NCBI GenBank assembly: GCA_028274465.1
Contig: CM051455.1
Span: forward strand, 117,527,547-117,591,546
Direction: 5' to 3'
Source of the DNA: Plantago ovata
Taxonomy: Eukaryota; Streptophyta; Magnoliopsida; Lamiales; Plantaginaceae
DNA length: 64,000 bases
This document shows positions 1-10,121 of this stretch, in pieces. A model generated the notes under the pieces. That model had not been told where the DNA came from, ran no database searches, and saw only the letters and a program-made list of their open reading frames with translations. Each line of letters opens with the position of its first letter. Position 1 is the stretch's first letter. A program made the translations under genes and the position numbers.

Positions 1-748
1 CAGAGCCAATCAAAATACAGTCTACCAATCAGTGTGTTTTAAAGGTCAACAATTAAATCACCCAAGAAACAATCAATTATCAAAGAAGGTTTTAAACAAA
101 ATGAAAGTGAAGTAGAAAATGCTAACATCTAAAGAAAGCCAATTGATCAATCATATACATACAAACATATACTATAATGCATTAAATTTAAAGCCACAAG
201 GTTAATTTGCTAAAGAAAGATGATTTTGTGGGGGTATTTGAACCAACAAAATCAACTCATATGGAATTCTGCACAACATGGTCCTAGTTCTTAAAATTGT
301 TGTACCATACTTGTACCACGTGCTTAGGCCTATTATATTGAACTCCACAACACGTCTTAGCAAAGAATAAACCCTAGTTTCACCATATGAGAAGAAATAT
401 CAATCCTGGACTAAAACACAAGAAGAAAAATGACCTGAAATTGCAAGAAAATTGGACAGAATGAATCCCAGCCAAGTTTGGATTGAATCTGCTTATCTAT
501 TACTATCATGCATAAATTCAAAAAATAAGAGTGACAAGAATTAATGAAATTGTAAAGAATGCAAAATGCAGAGGCAGCAGCATAAGTAAATAAATTTTTT
601 GCAAAGAGAGAACGATAGGAAAAAAAGGATCGAACTTTATACATTATTACCAGCAGTTTGAGCAAAGTTTGAATGGACCCACAATTTCAGTTGAATTAAA
701 CAGAAAAATAAAATGAAGGAAAAAAAAAAAAGGTTGAAAATTTCATAC
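1..748. other. AT-rich non-coding sequence, possibly intron of the gene starting at 822
   Basis: No convincing coding sequence is visible. If the exon at 749-822 (-) is real, this is the first part of its intron 1 and lies downstream of it on the minus strand. Short open frames here have no plant-protein character. An A-rich tract at 720-732 is the only notable composition feature. Confidence 0.4.
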
Positions 749-822
749 TTTTGAGTAGCGGCGGCATTTTCCTCCATGTCGTTATCGGAACCACCAGCGC
801 CTCCACCGCGGATATGAGCCAT
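749..822 (-). CDS. Candidate first coding exon of an unidentified host gene
   Basis: An ATG at 822 (minus) opens a 24-codon Gly/Ala/Asp/Glu-rich frame beginning MAHIRGGGAGGSDND. It runs to a plausible splice donor (GTATGA, G at 748), and the open frame past that point turns into low-complexity F/L sequence typical of translated intron. The start sits behind a pyrimidine-rich, CA-rich leader like a plant 5' UTR. I do not recognise the protein; the rest would lie to the left of the window. It is the only candidate for an ordinary host gene here. It could be a chance frame. Confidence 0.35.
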
Positions 823-985
823 TTTTAAGGCAGTGGAAAAGAAGTTTGTGTGTGTGTGACTTGTGAAGTGGGAGTAATGTGCTTGAGGAGAAAATAAAAT
901 TGGTGATGAGATACTTGGCAAGAAGCAGAGTGTTTTACAGAGGAGACAGATGAATTTAATGTGTGTTGGATTAGACTAAAATATT
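823..985 (-). promoter_or_regulatory. Possible 5' UTR/promoter of the 749-822 exon
   Basis: Read on the minus strand this is a CT-rich leader with a short CA microsatellite (GT run at 847-858 on plus), ending in TTAAAA just before the ATG at 822. The composition fits a plant 5' UTR. No unambiguous TATA box was seen. Confidence 0.25.
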
Positions 986-1185
986 TCTTACAGTAGTAAT
1001 GCTTTTTCTTCACTCGTCTTGGGTACGCTTCATTTTGCTCCTAAAAATATATTTCGTTCAAATTGGCGGTGATGTGCATAACTTAGTGGTGTTTTGGTCC
1101 ATTTTAGATCCAATGATGTGTGTTTTATTCTTGGTATACTGTTTGGTAGAAACTTTGACAGGGAAGTTGGGTGTATTTGAAACGC

Positions 1186-1235
1186 ATTATATACTGTTTG
1201 GTACATAAGGATTATATACTGTTTGGTACATAAGG
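1186..1235. repeat. Perfect 25 bp tandem duplication
   Basis: Two identical 25 bp units (1186-1210 and 1211-1235), each containing ACTGTTTGGTACATAAGG, lie head to tail with no spacer. This is a simple local duplication, probably replication slippage. Confidence 0.9.
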
Positions 1236-1307
1236 GTTGAATTAATTTTTAACCGTGAATATCACATACTATCCTTGATATGTACTCATCCGCTTTTTTT
1301 ATTTTAA

Positions 1308-1740
1308 CAGGTTGTTTGGGTCTAAACTTGTCTTTGGTATTTTGTTAAATTTAACAAAAGCCGAAATAGTAACGAAATTAAGAGTTTTGTTAGTTTAGTT
1401 TTTGTTGTTGTATTTGGGTTTGAATTAAGAGGTTTGATGGGTAGGGTAGTAGGATTTTTATAGATATAATGATGAGTGTTGTAAGCGAATGTTTGTTTTT
1501 TGATTTGTACGAGGTTTTTTGATTGGTGGATTAGTGCAAGATGAGGTTTTTTTCTTTTTTAAAAGGAATATGAATAATAAACAAACATGTGGGCCAAAGA
1601 GGAGAATAGGTGTGTTTTTATGTCGGTTACTTAGCTGGACTTTGGTATTTTGTTAAATAACAAAGGCTAGTTTAGAAGCAAATACTCCAACAAGCCAAAA
1701 TAACAAAATACCAAAGGCAAGTTTATATCCAAACAGCCTG
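1308..1740. mobile_element. Tourist-like (PIF/Harbinger) MITE, 433 bp
   Basis: The left end (from CAGGTTGTTTGGGTC at 1308) and the reverse complement of the right end (CAGGCTGTTTGGATA, finishing at 1740) form imperfect terminal inverted repeats of about 45 bp. Both share the inner block CTTTGGTATTTTGTTA. The trinucleotide TAA flanks both sides (1305-1307 and 1741-1743), matching the TWA target duplication of PIF/Harbinger elements, and TIRs with a GTTTGG core are typical of Tourist MITEs. There is no coding capacity. A further inverted copy of the inner block near 1637 makes the right end a strong hairpin. Confidence 0.75.
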
Positions 1741-2297
1741 TAAATGTTTGATTTTGGATCGGAGTATTAGCATGTTTGTATAATGAGAGTAGTGTGTTGG
1801 ATTAGTGGCAGGGGTCACAATAAAGTTGTGAGATAAAGATTTGCCAAAAGTAAAAGCGGACAAAAATTGAATACCTATAAAATCTAGAAAAACAGATGAG
1901 TATTACATTTGTATGGTTTGGTAACAAATGAAATTCACAAAACACACAACCGTACATTTTCAATATTATTATCTTTTACTTTTTTTATAGCTAATAAATT
2001 CATTCCAATAAGGAAAAAAAATTCAACATAGTCTCTAAAACCAAAAAACTGTTTTTTTTTTCTTTTCCTACACTACTACTTCCACAGCTAAACCGTTTTA
2101 TGTCTTCGCTGAGGATCAACTACACTACTACTTCTACAGCTAAACCGTCTTATGTCTCCGCTGGGTATCAAAGTCTACACCTCTCTTTCACCATTCCAAA
2201 TCCCTTCCACTGGACCACCTTATAAAACTAGAAAAGATACGTTGATATCTAGAAGTGAAGTTTATTATCACTCAGGCAACAAAATTGATGTTTATTA
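1741..2297. other. Non-coding spacer between MITE and TRIM
   Basis: No gene is seen. It contains only the 52 bp tandem duplication listed separately and AT-rich sequence. Confidence 0.6.
2068..2171. repeat. 52 bp tandem duplication
   Basis: A unit starting CTACACTACTACTTC at 2068 is repeated at 2120 with a few substitutions and no spacer. It is a local duplication with no evident function. Confidence 0.85.
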
Positions 2298-2599
2298 TGA
2301 TATAATTGCAACTCTCCCAGAAGGTTGAGTTATTGGGGAGGAACACAATCTTGTCATTTATATTAATTCTCCAATATACTACTCCCCCGCACTTGTGGCC
2401 GATTTCAACCTTTTTGGGGAGACCAATCGAGTGGAAATTTAATATGGGACGAAGTTTGTCTCTGGGGAGATTCGAACCTAGGTGGACCTGAGCCAGATGG
2501 CTCTGATACAATGATAGAATTCAAACTCTCTCAAATGCTTAATCTATTGGGGAGAAACGAAATCTTGTCATTTATATTAATTCTCCAATATATTACTCA
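2298..2599 (-). mobile_element. SMART/TRIM miniature LTR retrotransposon, about 302 bp
   Basis: Two direct repeats of about 88 bp (2298-2385 and 2512-2599) flank a ~126 bp centre. Read on the minus strand, the right repeat starts TGAGTAATATATTGG and ends in TATCA, as an LTR should. It is followed within 1-2 bases by a tRNA-iMet primer binding site (TGTATCAGAGCC, 2510-2499). The other end of the centre is purine-rich (GTGCGGGGGAG) directly before the second LTR, as a polypurine tract should be. There is no ORF. The size matches the smallest class of plant LTR elements, mobilised in trans. No clear target duplication is visible, and the 3' LTR start has lost its TG. Confidence 0.75.
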
Positions 2600-3497
2600 G
2601 GAAATACCTAAATTCAACATAGACTTGACGGGTCCATAACTTTTTAAACCATGGTATCGTCTCTAATAACATAATGAACCACGTTATGTTATCAATTACA
2701 AAAAGGACCACGAATTTGACCGCTTCACGCTCTAGACACTGTTCCATATTCAGTTTTTTGGCAACCAAACAGGCTTAGTTAAAAAAAAATTAAAATAACA
2801 TAAATAAAAAATAAAATAAAATAAAAATAAAAAAATTATTTAAAAACTGATCGTGTTCTTCTCTAGCTCCGGTACCGGAGAGCGCTCCGGCCAGATTTTG
2901 GAACAGCGCTTAGTGTTGGAAATATGAAAAAAAGAATGTAGTAAATAATGCTTTGTGATGACATATTTACTTGGAGATTATTTCCTAATTATTCAGTAAT
3001 TGAGAAAACTAATTATATAGTCGCAAGCTAGTAGGTAAGATCTTCGATTTGATACACTATATGCCCAAAACGGAGTTTGGATTAGTGAGGAGCAAGAGCT
3101 CAAAGTTGGAAGGTTAAAGCAGATTGTCCCACACCGTGAATAAACACAATATGGTATATAAGACTAGAGCTTATACTTGATGTTCAAGTTGAATAGCTAG
3201 ATGTCTCGAGAACTCTTTATGCGGGCGCGCAGAGGGTGCAAATCCTGGCCAGATTTGTACATGATCTAGTGAACTTGTGTGCGTACACAACGTGAGGCAC
3301 GAATGGTGGACTGAAATTAGCCAAAACGGGTAGGCTCGTGCGAGCCTCGTTTTGCATCGGTTCCGTTAACTCTCCATGAGTTTTTTCTTCAACTCCAAGT
3401 TTGTAACTGCTAATATGCAGCATTAACACCTATTTGATTTGATATCAAATGAAATTTGTTGTTAGGAGTTATGGTGAGGCATTTGTTGCAAAGGAGT
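2600..3497. other. Non-coding region left of the LINE
   Basis: No gene supported. An A-rich tract (2780-2840) and a small GC-rich patch near 2870-2915 (GGTACCGGAGAGCGCTCCGG) are the only landmarks. Confidence 0.6.
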
Positions 3498-4680
3498 TTT
3501 TTTTTAGAACAAAATCATCATTTCATTTCATAAGCCCAACATGGGTACATCAGAATACAGCAAAAGCTTATCAGAAACAGTACACAGCACAAACTCATCA
3601 AAACACTAACCAGTATCTAGACAAGCAAATGGCAAAACAGCCCCGCCACTACTATCAGCATCAACATTCCTAGCTAAAGCATGTGCAAGAGTATTCGCAT
3701 GTCGTCGAACAAACCGAAACAAACATGCCAGTAAAGGTCCAGCCAACTCCTTAATATCCGCAACCAGACAGCCCAAGGACCCCATCGACGGCTCGCGAGC
3801 ATTCATTTGCTGAATCAAGGATAAACAGTCACCCTCGAAGATAACATGTGAAAACTCTGCCTCCAACGCCATCAAAACAGCCTCCCGTAAAGCCAAGTAC
3901 TCTGCGTGTTCAGCACTCCCCACATTCAACACTTTCATTCGACGCCACAAACCAATACACCCATCTGCATCCCTTGCCACCATACCCAAACCAGCACCCC
4001 TAGCTTCAGACCATGAAGCATCGAAATTAATCTTCACAAACGGAGAATTAGGTGGTTGCCAATCCACCATAGGTGTTGCACGGCCAACTTGCTGATACAC
4101 AGAACAGGCTACTTTATACCTTGAAATATAATCTTGCACAAAAATCACAGCCTGTATCACTTCATATCCAGCCCCCTCATGTACCTTTTTATTTCTGTTG
4201 GACCAAATACTCCAACACGATATCAAAAAACGCTCCATAGTCTCTTGGTTACACCCCCCAAGGACACTCTCAACCCAATCCTCCATAACTAACGCAGCAG
4301 ACTGAACTTGAACACATGGAAAGAGCGAGACATCCCAAAAAAGTCTTGCATACGAACAATCACGTGGCACATGCAACAATGACTCAGAACCAACACCGCA
4401 CACCGGACATACATTTGTCAAGTTCATACCCCGACGCACCAAATTATCAATAACGGGTAAAGAATTATGCAACATACGCCACGCAAATATCTTAATCTTA
4501 TTAGGAATATGCAAATTCCAAAGCCAAGACCAAGAATATACCTTAGAGGTGCTGTTGCTGCCAGTCTAAGCTTCGGCCATACTCCTCATACGCCGAGCCA
4601 AAAAATACGCCGATCGAACAGTATACTGACCATGCTTGGCGTAATGCCAAATCTGAACATCCGGCCAGCTACGTAGCAAG
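3498..4680 (-). mobile_element. 5'-truncated L1-type LINE, 3' end with poly(A)
   Basis: On the minus strand the sequence carries the C-terminal part of plant LINE ORF2, a short 3' UTR and a tail of nine A (T run at 3498-3506 on plus). The coding similarity starts abruptly at about 4680, where CACTA subterminal repeats begin, so apurinic/endonuclease and RT domains are absent. 5' truncation is usual for L1 retrotransposition. No target duplication was found. Confidence 0.8.
3606..4676 (-). pseudogene. LINE ORF2 fragment: zf-RVT plus RNase H domains
   Basis: The frame reads through the motif seen in LINE reverse transcriptases just before their zinc-binding domain (PDVQIWHYAKHGQYTV). It meets an in-frame TAG (4566-4568), then continues with the zf-RVT signature (LWNLHIPNKIKIFAWR, then CPVCGVGSESLLHV with the Cys/His pattern). 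About 130 residues later comes an RNase H-like domain (NFDASW, EHAEYLALREA, EGDCLSLIQ). These are the D-E-D landmarks of the RVT_3 family found in plant LINEs and domesticated relatives. The frame stops at 3606. With no RT domain and an internal stop it cannot be autonomous. Confidence 0.82.
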
Positions 4681-5147
4681 AAACATCAAATTCAACGACG
4701 GCACTTTAGCAACGGAATATGACCAATTCCGTTGTTAAAAAGACGCGGGCGACGGATTGCCGACGGAATGGAATTCCGTCGTTGAATGTGTCGTCGGTAA
4801 AATTTGCCAACGGAATTTCTGTTCCGTCGCTATTTCGCCGACGGATTAACAACGGAATGCGTACAGTACAATTACCGACCGATTCGTAATCCGTTGCGGC
4901 TTTATGACGGATTAGCAACGGATTTCCATTATTATATAATTTCTTTTTCTTTTTCTTTAAAAAATTATACCGACGGAATTAAAGTCCGTTGCTAAATAGC
5001 AACGGATTACAGACGGAATGCCATTTGTTTTCATTATTTACTGGAACATTTACAGCGACGGAATGTATGTTTCAGTCGCTATTTGCCAACGGAACAACAA
5101 TGGAATTGTATTTATTTCTATTTTTTTAAATTTATTTTTTTAATGTA
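4672..5147. repeat. CACTA subterminal repeat block and degenerate terminus
   Basis: More than fifteen copies, in both orientations, of a short motif around RACGGAAT / GACGGATT are packed into about 420 bp (4697-5110). Examples are GCCGACGGAATGGAATTCCG and CAACGGAATTTCTGTTCCGT. Dense subterminal motifs of this kind bind the transposase in CACTA (En/Spm) elements. The outer edge at 4672 (GTAGCAAGAAAC) looks like a decayed CACTACAAGAAA-type terminal repeat. A second similar string (ACTACAAGAAAG) occurs at 5149. Confidence 0.7.
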
Positions 5148-5350
5148 AAAACTACAAGAAAGTCGGGAGTCAATATCATCCAAATATGCATAAAATTTGA
5201 TATCAACAAAAGCATTATCAAAACACCAAAGTATTTAAACATCAAATCATCCTACAAATACGAAGATCCAAAAGTTATCGAAGACTAATTTCATCAAGTC
5301 ATCCTACAAATACATTGATCCAAAAGATATCATAATAGCCTGAGGACTGA

Positions 5351-7432
5351 TTAGCCTGATAGTGGTGGCATGCCTTGCTTTTGAACTTGAGCTGTGAGGG
5401 CCTCCATATGAGCCTGCAAAATCTTCTCCATCTTAGCTTCCATCTGTGCCTGCAATCGAGCCTCTATCTGCTCCTCCATTGGTCCAAGTGCTTGTTGGAC
5501 GGCTTCCTGCATCGATTTCTCAAAGTCCGGATGAGACCTAGAGGAAGTACCTTTCAAGCGGGTGTTTCCCTTTATGAGGGATGCAGCAACACTTCCTCCC
5601 CCATAAAGGCATTGCTTCTTGTCGATTGGGTTATGCTTCAAGAAAATAGCATCGGTCTCTTCTATCGTCAAATCCATGTTTGTTTTAAGCAGCTCAGCCT
5701 CAACAGCCTCCTGAAATTTAAATAACTTTCTAATATTAGGGGAAAATCAAATGAGTACACAATCATGTTAAAGTAAGCTTACATTTTAAATATTTACTTA
5801 CCCCTATTTTCCTGGACTTTGTATCTCTCCAACCAATATCAGTCTTATATCCGTCCACGAAGAGATCCCACAAGCCCAACTTGATCCCATCCCGCTCCTC
5901 CTGAATTTCAAAAAAGTAGGTGAATTAATATTGCAGAAACTAGAAACGTAACAACCCAAGTATAATTTAACTTATATTCATAATAACCAAATGATAAAAC
6001 AACGAATACTAACTACTCTACGTTGCTTTGTAGTTGTGGCTTCAGATCCACCAAAGTACTTTGCGATCCCTAACCCACGTCCCTCCACCTCAGTCATCCT
6101 GTTGTTCCTTGCTTGAGTTGCCTTTGCCTTAACTTTCGGGTCCTTCCAGTACTCAAGCCAATCTGGCCAATCTACATCATGTATTCGCTCAGGCTGTTCT
6201 TCAGTTGAACTTCTTTTGATGGTACAAATAGCTTCAGCGTGAATTTTTCTGCCAACATGCTCGAAGCGTTTAAACAAGGCTCCTTCTTTTTCAGGTGGGA
6301 CGTAGTAGATTTTCTACAAACAACCAAGCAAGCAATAGATTTCAACTATTGAATGAACTAAATCTGAAAACTATTGAATGAACTAAATCGTACAAGGCAA
6401 TGCCCCAAATCTGAAAACATATAAGATATAATTGTAAAAGGCAATGCCCCAAATCTGAAAATAATGGGTTTAATTTGAATACAATAGTAAAAGGCAATGC
6501 CCCAAGTTTTTCAAGACTATACAAACCTTCAACTCGCAAAAGTATTCCATCTTCATCCTATCAGAAACCAGTTTCCACGTCCAGGATTTGGGCTCTATCT
6601 TATGCCTGATGATTTTCACAATCCTGGAAGGCACGTCTGCAGGCCAAAATCTGTCAAGTAACCCATTCAATCATTAGAGATGCATTAAGCAAGTGCATAT
6701 TTCTTTCTAAGTATCTGAGTTTGCTGCCATGTTTACATTTTATTCAAGTGCATGATTCCAGCATATGTGTAAGAAACACCTAACTAATATAGATTCTAAC
6801 AATTTAGATTCCACCATAAGTGTAAGGTTGTTGATATAAGTGGAAACTCCACAAACCAGAAGTGCAGAATGGACCTAACTTAGTGAGTTTTCCTGAAAGA
6901 GATTTTAAGTGTTGAAGAGAACATAATCAGGTTTCCACTAAACTGTTGTGGAGAATGTGACATATCTTAAATGATTATCACTCAGACAATAATCTCTCCC
7001 TTATAGCTGGGTAGACATAGAAACTATCAAAAATACTTGTCCAACAATCCAAGTGTGACAATAAATATGCATATGATTGATTTCTGAATATCAAACTTAA
7101 CAAAATAATTTAGTTCAAACTCAATGACTTGTAGACATGTGTGAGTTAACTATTACGATAAATAATGTGACGCCAAATATATATGGTACCTGTCAGGCCC
7201 GAATAAGGTCAAAGTTTGCTGATTTCCGTGCATAACTTCTTCTGGAGGCTCAAGAACATCATCTGCCAACGGCTCATCCTCCTCTCCTGATGGTTGATCA
7301 GCCTTTGGCTCCTCATCCTCTCCATTCTGCTCATCAGTAGTTAATGCAATGATCGGGGTCTCCGGAACTGATGAAGGGGAGCTTGTGTTCCCTCCCGGAG
7401 TCCCGACATTCCCTGGACTACGTCACTTGAAT
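5351..7432 (-). pseudogene. CACTA (En/Spm) transposon gene, Transposase_24-like, five exons, 5' part missing
   Basis: On the minus strand five segments joined by canonical GT-AG sites read as one protein: 7432-7190, 6650-6527, 6313-6022, 5900-5802 and 5710-5351. Exon 1 is acidic and Pro/Ser-rich, ending GPD before the donor. Exons 2-3 carry FWPADVPSRIVKIIRHK, YYVPPEKEGALFKRF and WLEYWKDPKVKAKATQARNN. This is the layout of the plant Ptta/En/Spm Transposase_24 domain, the second ORF of CACTA elements. The last exon is a Gln/Glu/Met-rich coiled coil (QQALGPMEEQIEARLQAQ) ending at 5351. No start codon or catalytic TNPD-type transposase is visible to the right, so the element is partial. Splice sites look intact. 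Confidence 0.72.
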
Positions 7433-7630
7433 ACTATATAAGCCTACTTGGTTCAGGACTCTTTCCCTAGATACTCCAACAAATCAGTACCAAACCTCAT
7501 AAAAGGCAATGCCCCAATCTAGCTAACCACACATATAAAATGCTTTATGCATTAGGCAATGCCCCAAAATCTAACTAAAACATACTTATCCAAATCCAAA
7601 TGTATCTTTGAAAAGGCAATGCCCCAACTA
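6395..7630. repeat. Six copies of AAGGCAATGCCCCAA in CACTA introns
   Basis: The 15 bp motif occurs at 6395, 6438, 6490, 7502, 7553 and 7612. They form two clusters of three, spaced 40-60 bp, in intron 2 and upstream of exon 1. The core GGCAATGCC is nearly palindromic. The longer unit around 6395/6438 also shares AAATCTGAAAA, so these are degenerate tandem repeats. Confidence 0.8.
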
Positions 7631-8548
7631 CATCAAGATAACGAAGAGAGTTTCTTACCGTGAAAATCAGAATGTGAATTGAGAAAGAACTGCAACAACG
7701 ACCGCAACAATAGCTCCGAGCTCCTAGTTCCTTATGGTTATAAATTTCACAATGAACCTGAAAACATGCATAGAATGGAGTATATAAATGTATTTCTGCA
7801 ATCAGTACTATGGATTAAACGTAAGTATAAAAATAAAGGCTTGAAACTTTTAATTGCTAGATTGATGTCACGTGGGTTTAATTAATTAATTTGTCTACTA
7901 TGGTTATTGAAAATAATAAAATATAAAGTGAGATTAGTGGTTTGATAAAATAAGATTGGGTTGTTGTTAGTTCTGTGCCACATGTGGTTTACAATAGATA
8001 TATTAGAAATCTCATTCTTCAAAGTGAAAAAAGTAAAAATGGCATTAACAATCCCCATTAGTATTCTAATTAGTTACTTGTAAAGAGCGTGTATGTTGCT
8101 CTGAGTCGTCATCATTAAGGCTTTCTCTGTATGAAAGCTAGTTTAATAAGCTATGTAACTTTGATCTTTAATTTGGATATCCAGTTTGTTACTTATCGTT
8201 AATTAAAAAAAAATGTTTAACACCATTATCGAAATACATTTATTATATTATACAACACTTCACTTGTTTAATGACATGAATTAAGAAAAACATAATCACT
8301 TTCACCTTTCGTCTAACTATCTCTTCCCCTCTTTGTTTAATTTGTCTTTCTCACGGTCAAAATTACTTTCCTTTTTCTTTAATTAATGTTAGGAAACTTG
8401 TAATTTTGATGAGCAATTAACCATGCTAAATTAAGGAAAGTCCAGTAACTAGTACTCTTATGGTCCATAGGAATTTAGAATTTTAGAGGACATTGTAAAA
8501 GAGGAACGTTTGGTGAAGACTTAGAGTAGGTGCTAGATAGGTTTGTTT
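7433..8548. other. Non-coding region between CACTA gene and Sirevirus LTR
   Basis: No gene found. It holds the second cluster of AAGGCAATGCCCCAA repeats (to about 7630) and then AT-rich DNA. No CACTA subterminal repeats or right-end TIR are visible, so either the CACTA end is lost or the Sirevirus nest sits inside the CACTA element. Confidence 0.5.
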
Positions 8549-9047
8549 TACCGCTTATGATGTATCTTGTTTTCTGAAAAGAAAAACAACCTATTGAAGC
8601 ATTTGCTGATGATGTACTTTGTTTACACAAACAAACTATTGAAGCATTTAAAACCGTTCAGAAACTTGAAGAATTCGAAGACTGAAGACTAGAAGATTTC
8701 TGAAGACTGATATCTACAAAGGCACATGTTACTCAGAAAGTGAAAACTTCAGCAACAGCTTGCATAAGTGAAAATCTAAACGACAGAGTAGGTTGTGCTT
8801 GCTGAAACTGAGACTGACCACTTGCTGAAAAACATATGTGACCTCCTTGCTGACAGTACTTGCATTTGCGCTCCAACGTTCATGTTTGAATCTCATTCAA
8901 ATGAACATTAAATGCAAAGCATGCACGCGAAGGACATGAAGACTAGAAGACAAATAAAGGACGCTGCTGAAAGTACAAAAGCAAGATAGTGACATCTTAA
9001 GGAACAAAAGCCTTAGAATTCAAAATTCAAACGGCTCCCTTGATTCA

Positions 9048-9058
9048 CTATAAATAGA
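9048..9058 (+). promoter_or_regulatory. TATA box of the Sirevirus LTR
   Basis: CTATAAATAGAGG is a near-consensus plant TATA box inside the LTR. It predicts a transcript start around 9080, with about 930 bp of R-U5 before the primer binding site. Confidence 0.7.
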
Positions 9059-9778
9059 GGTCATCCGGCAAAGAGTTGAAGTGTGTCAACAACGTGATCA
9101 GACTCTCACTTGTGCTTAAAACTCACATACCCTTCAAATACTCTTTACTGCATTTGATCCGTTCCAAGACTTAAAGCTTGAAAAAGCTACTTGTGAAGAA
9201 GTAGAACATACACGGCTAAGAAATTAGTTAAGTGTTCTTTCTTTCGAACAAGAACAAGTCTTGACACCAGAAACAATCAAACTTGTTTACTGCAAAGTAT
9301 TCAAAGTTTTGTTTCTTAGATTACTTGTTGTAGCTGAATAAGTTATAATCAAGTTATCTCATCCCAAACCTCTCTAGCTGAAAATACACCCTTTCAGGCG
9401 TGAAATTCAGGGGGAACTTAATCGAGCATAGAGTTGTTGATTAAAAGTCCCAAGTTTGGTGGAGAACAAGGTTTTGTTCTCTAGTTAGGTTGGAAACGAA
9501 GCAAGTGTGCTTTGGTTTCTGTTTGAATCGCTCTAGATAGGTGTTGTAAGGAACCTCAAACTTGTCTTAGTGGATTCAGTCCTAGAAAGGACAAAGTGGA
9601 TTAGTTGAGAGATTACGCCACTCTCAGATACCACTATAAAAGTGTTTGTGTGATTTACTTACTGCATTTAGTTTTCAGCAAAGCATATCTATTTGTACAC
9701 AGTCACTCTGTTCACTTGCTGAAACTATCACTTACTGACAAAGCACTTATTGTATCAAAGACTTCCGCTCTCTGATTT

Positions 9779-9937
9779 AAGTATCAGCAAAACTCGTTAC
9801 TGAAAAGTAACTTGCGCTTGCTGAGAAAGTTAAGTATCAGCAAAACTCGTTACTGAAAAGTAACTTGCGCTTGCTGAGAAAGTTAAGTATCAGCAAACTC
9901 ATTATTGAAAAGTATAAGTCCTTGCTGAGAAAGTTTT
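9779..9937 (+). repeat. 53 bp tandem repeat, three copies, in Sirevirus LTR
   Basis: Units start with AAGTATCAGCAAA at 9779, 9832 and 9885. The first two are virtually identical and the third has diverged. Each contains CTGAAAAGTAACTTGCG-like and TTGCTGAGAAAG blocks. They lie in the U5 part of the LTR, just before the PBS. Confidence 0.9.
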
Positions 9938-10011
9938 TAAACGACGAAAGTTTGAAAAGACTATTCACCCCCCCCCCTAGTCTTTTCTTGTTGTTTAAAG
10001 GGACCAACAAG

Positions 10012-10026
10012 TGGTATCAGAGCTGG
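10012..10026 (+). promoter_or_regulatory. Primer binding site (tRNA-iMet)
   Basis: TGGTATCAGAGCTGG begins two bases after the LTR terminus. It matches the complement of the initiator-methionine tRNA 3' end used by most plant copia elements, and it fixes the element's plus orientation. Confidence 0.93.
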
Positions 10027-10121
10027 AGGTTCTTTAACCTTCAGCACTGAACCTAGATCTCCTTAGGTGCTTTCCGTAAATCACTCTCACTTGATCAGTT
10101 TGGTAGTGTTTTGCTGACAGG

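Larger units (their letters stand above)
8549..10009 (+). mobile_element. 5' LTR of a Sirevirus (Ty1/copia); left edge approximate
   Basis: The LTR 3' end is fixed by CA at 10008-10009, two bases before a tRNA-iMet primer binding site. A TATA box at 9049 and frequent GCTGAAA motifs, which recur through the whole element, mark it as part of the downstream gag-pol. The left edge is uncertain because the 3' LTR is outside the window; I place it at TGTTTTACC near 8549. A run of nine C lies at 9968-9976. Confidence 0.6.

Noticed and set aside
3217-3429. 70-codon minus frame left of the LINE
   Set aside because: No homology signal, no splice or promoter context.
5149-5160. ACTACAAGAAAG as the true CACTA terminus
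   Set aside because: It lies between the subterminal array and the gene's 3' end, so it would put the subterminal repeats outside the element; kept only as a note.
7679-7885. 68-codon plus frame
   Set aside because: Low-complexity Asn/Arg-rich, no homology or context.
9779-9937. CRISPR-like direct repeats
   Set aside because: The units are contiguous with no spacers and the context is a plant LTR.
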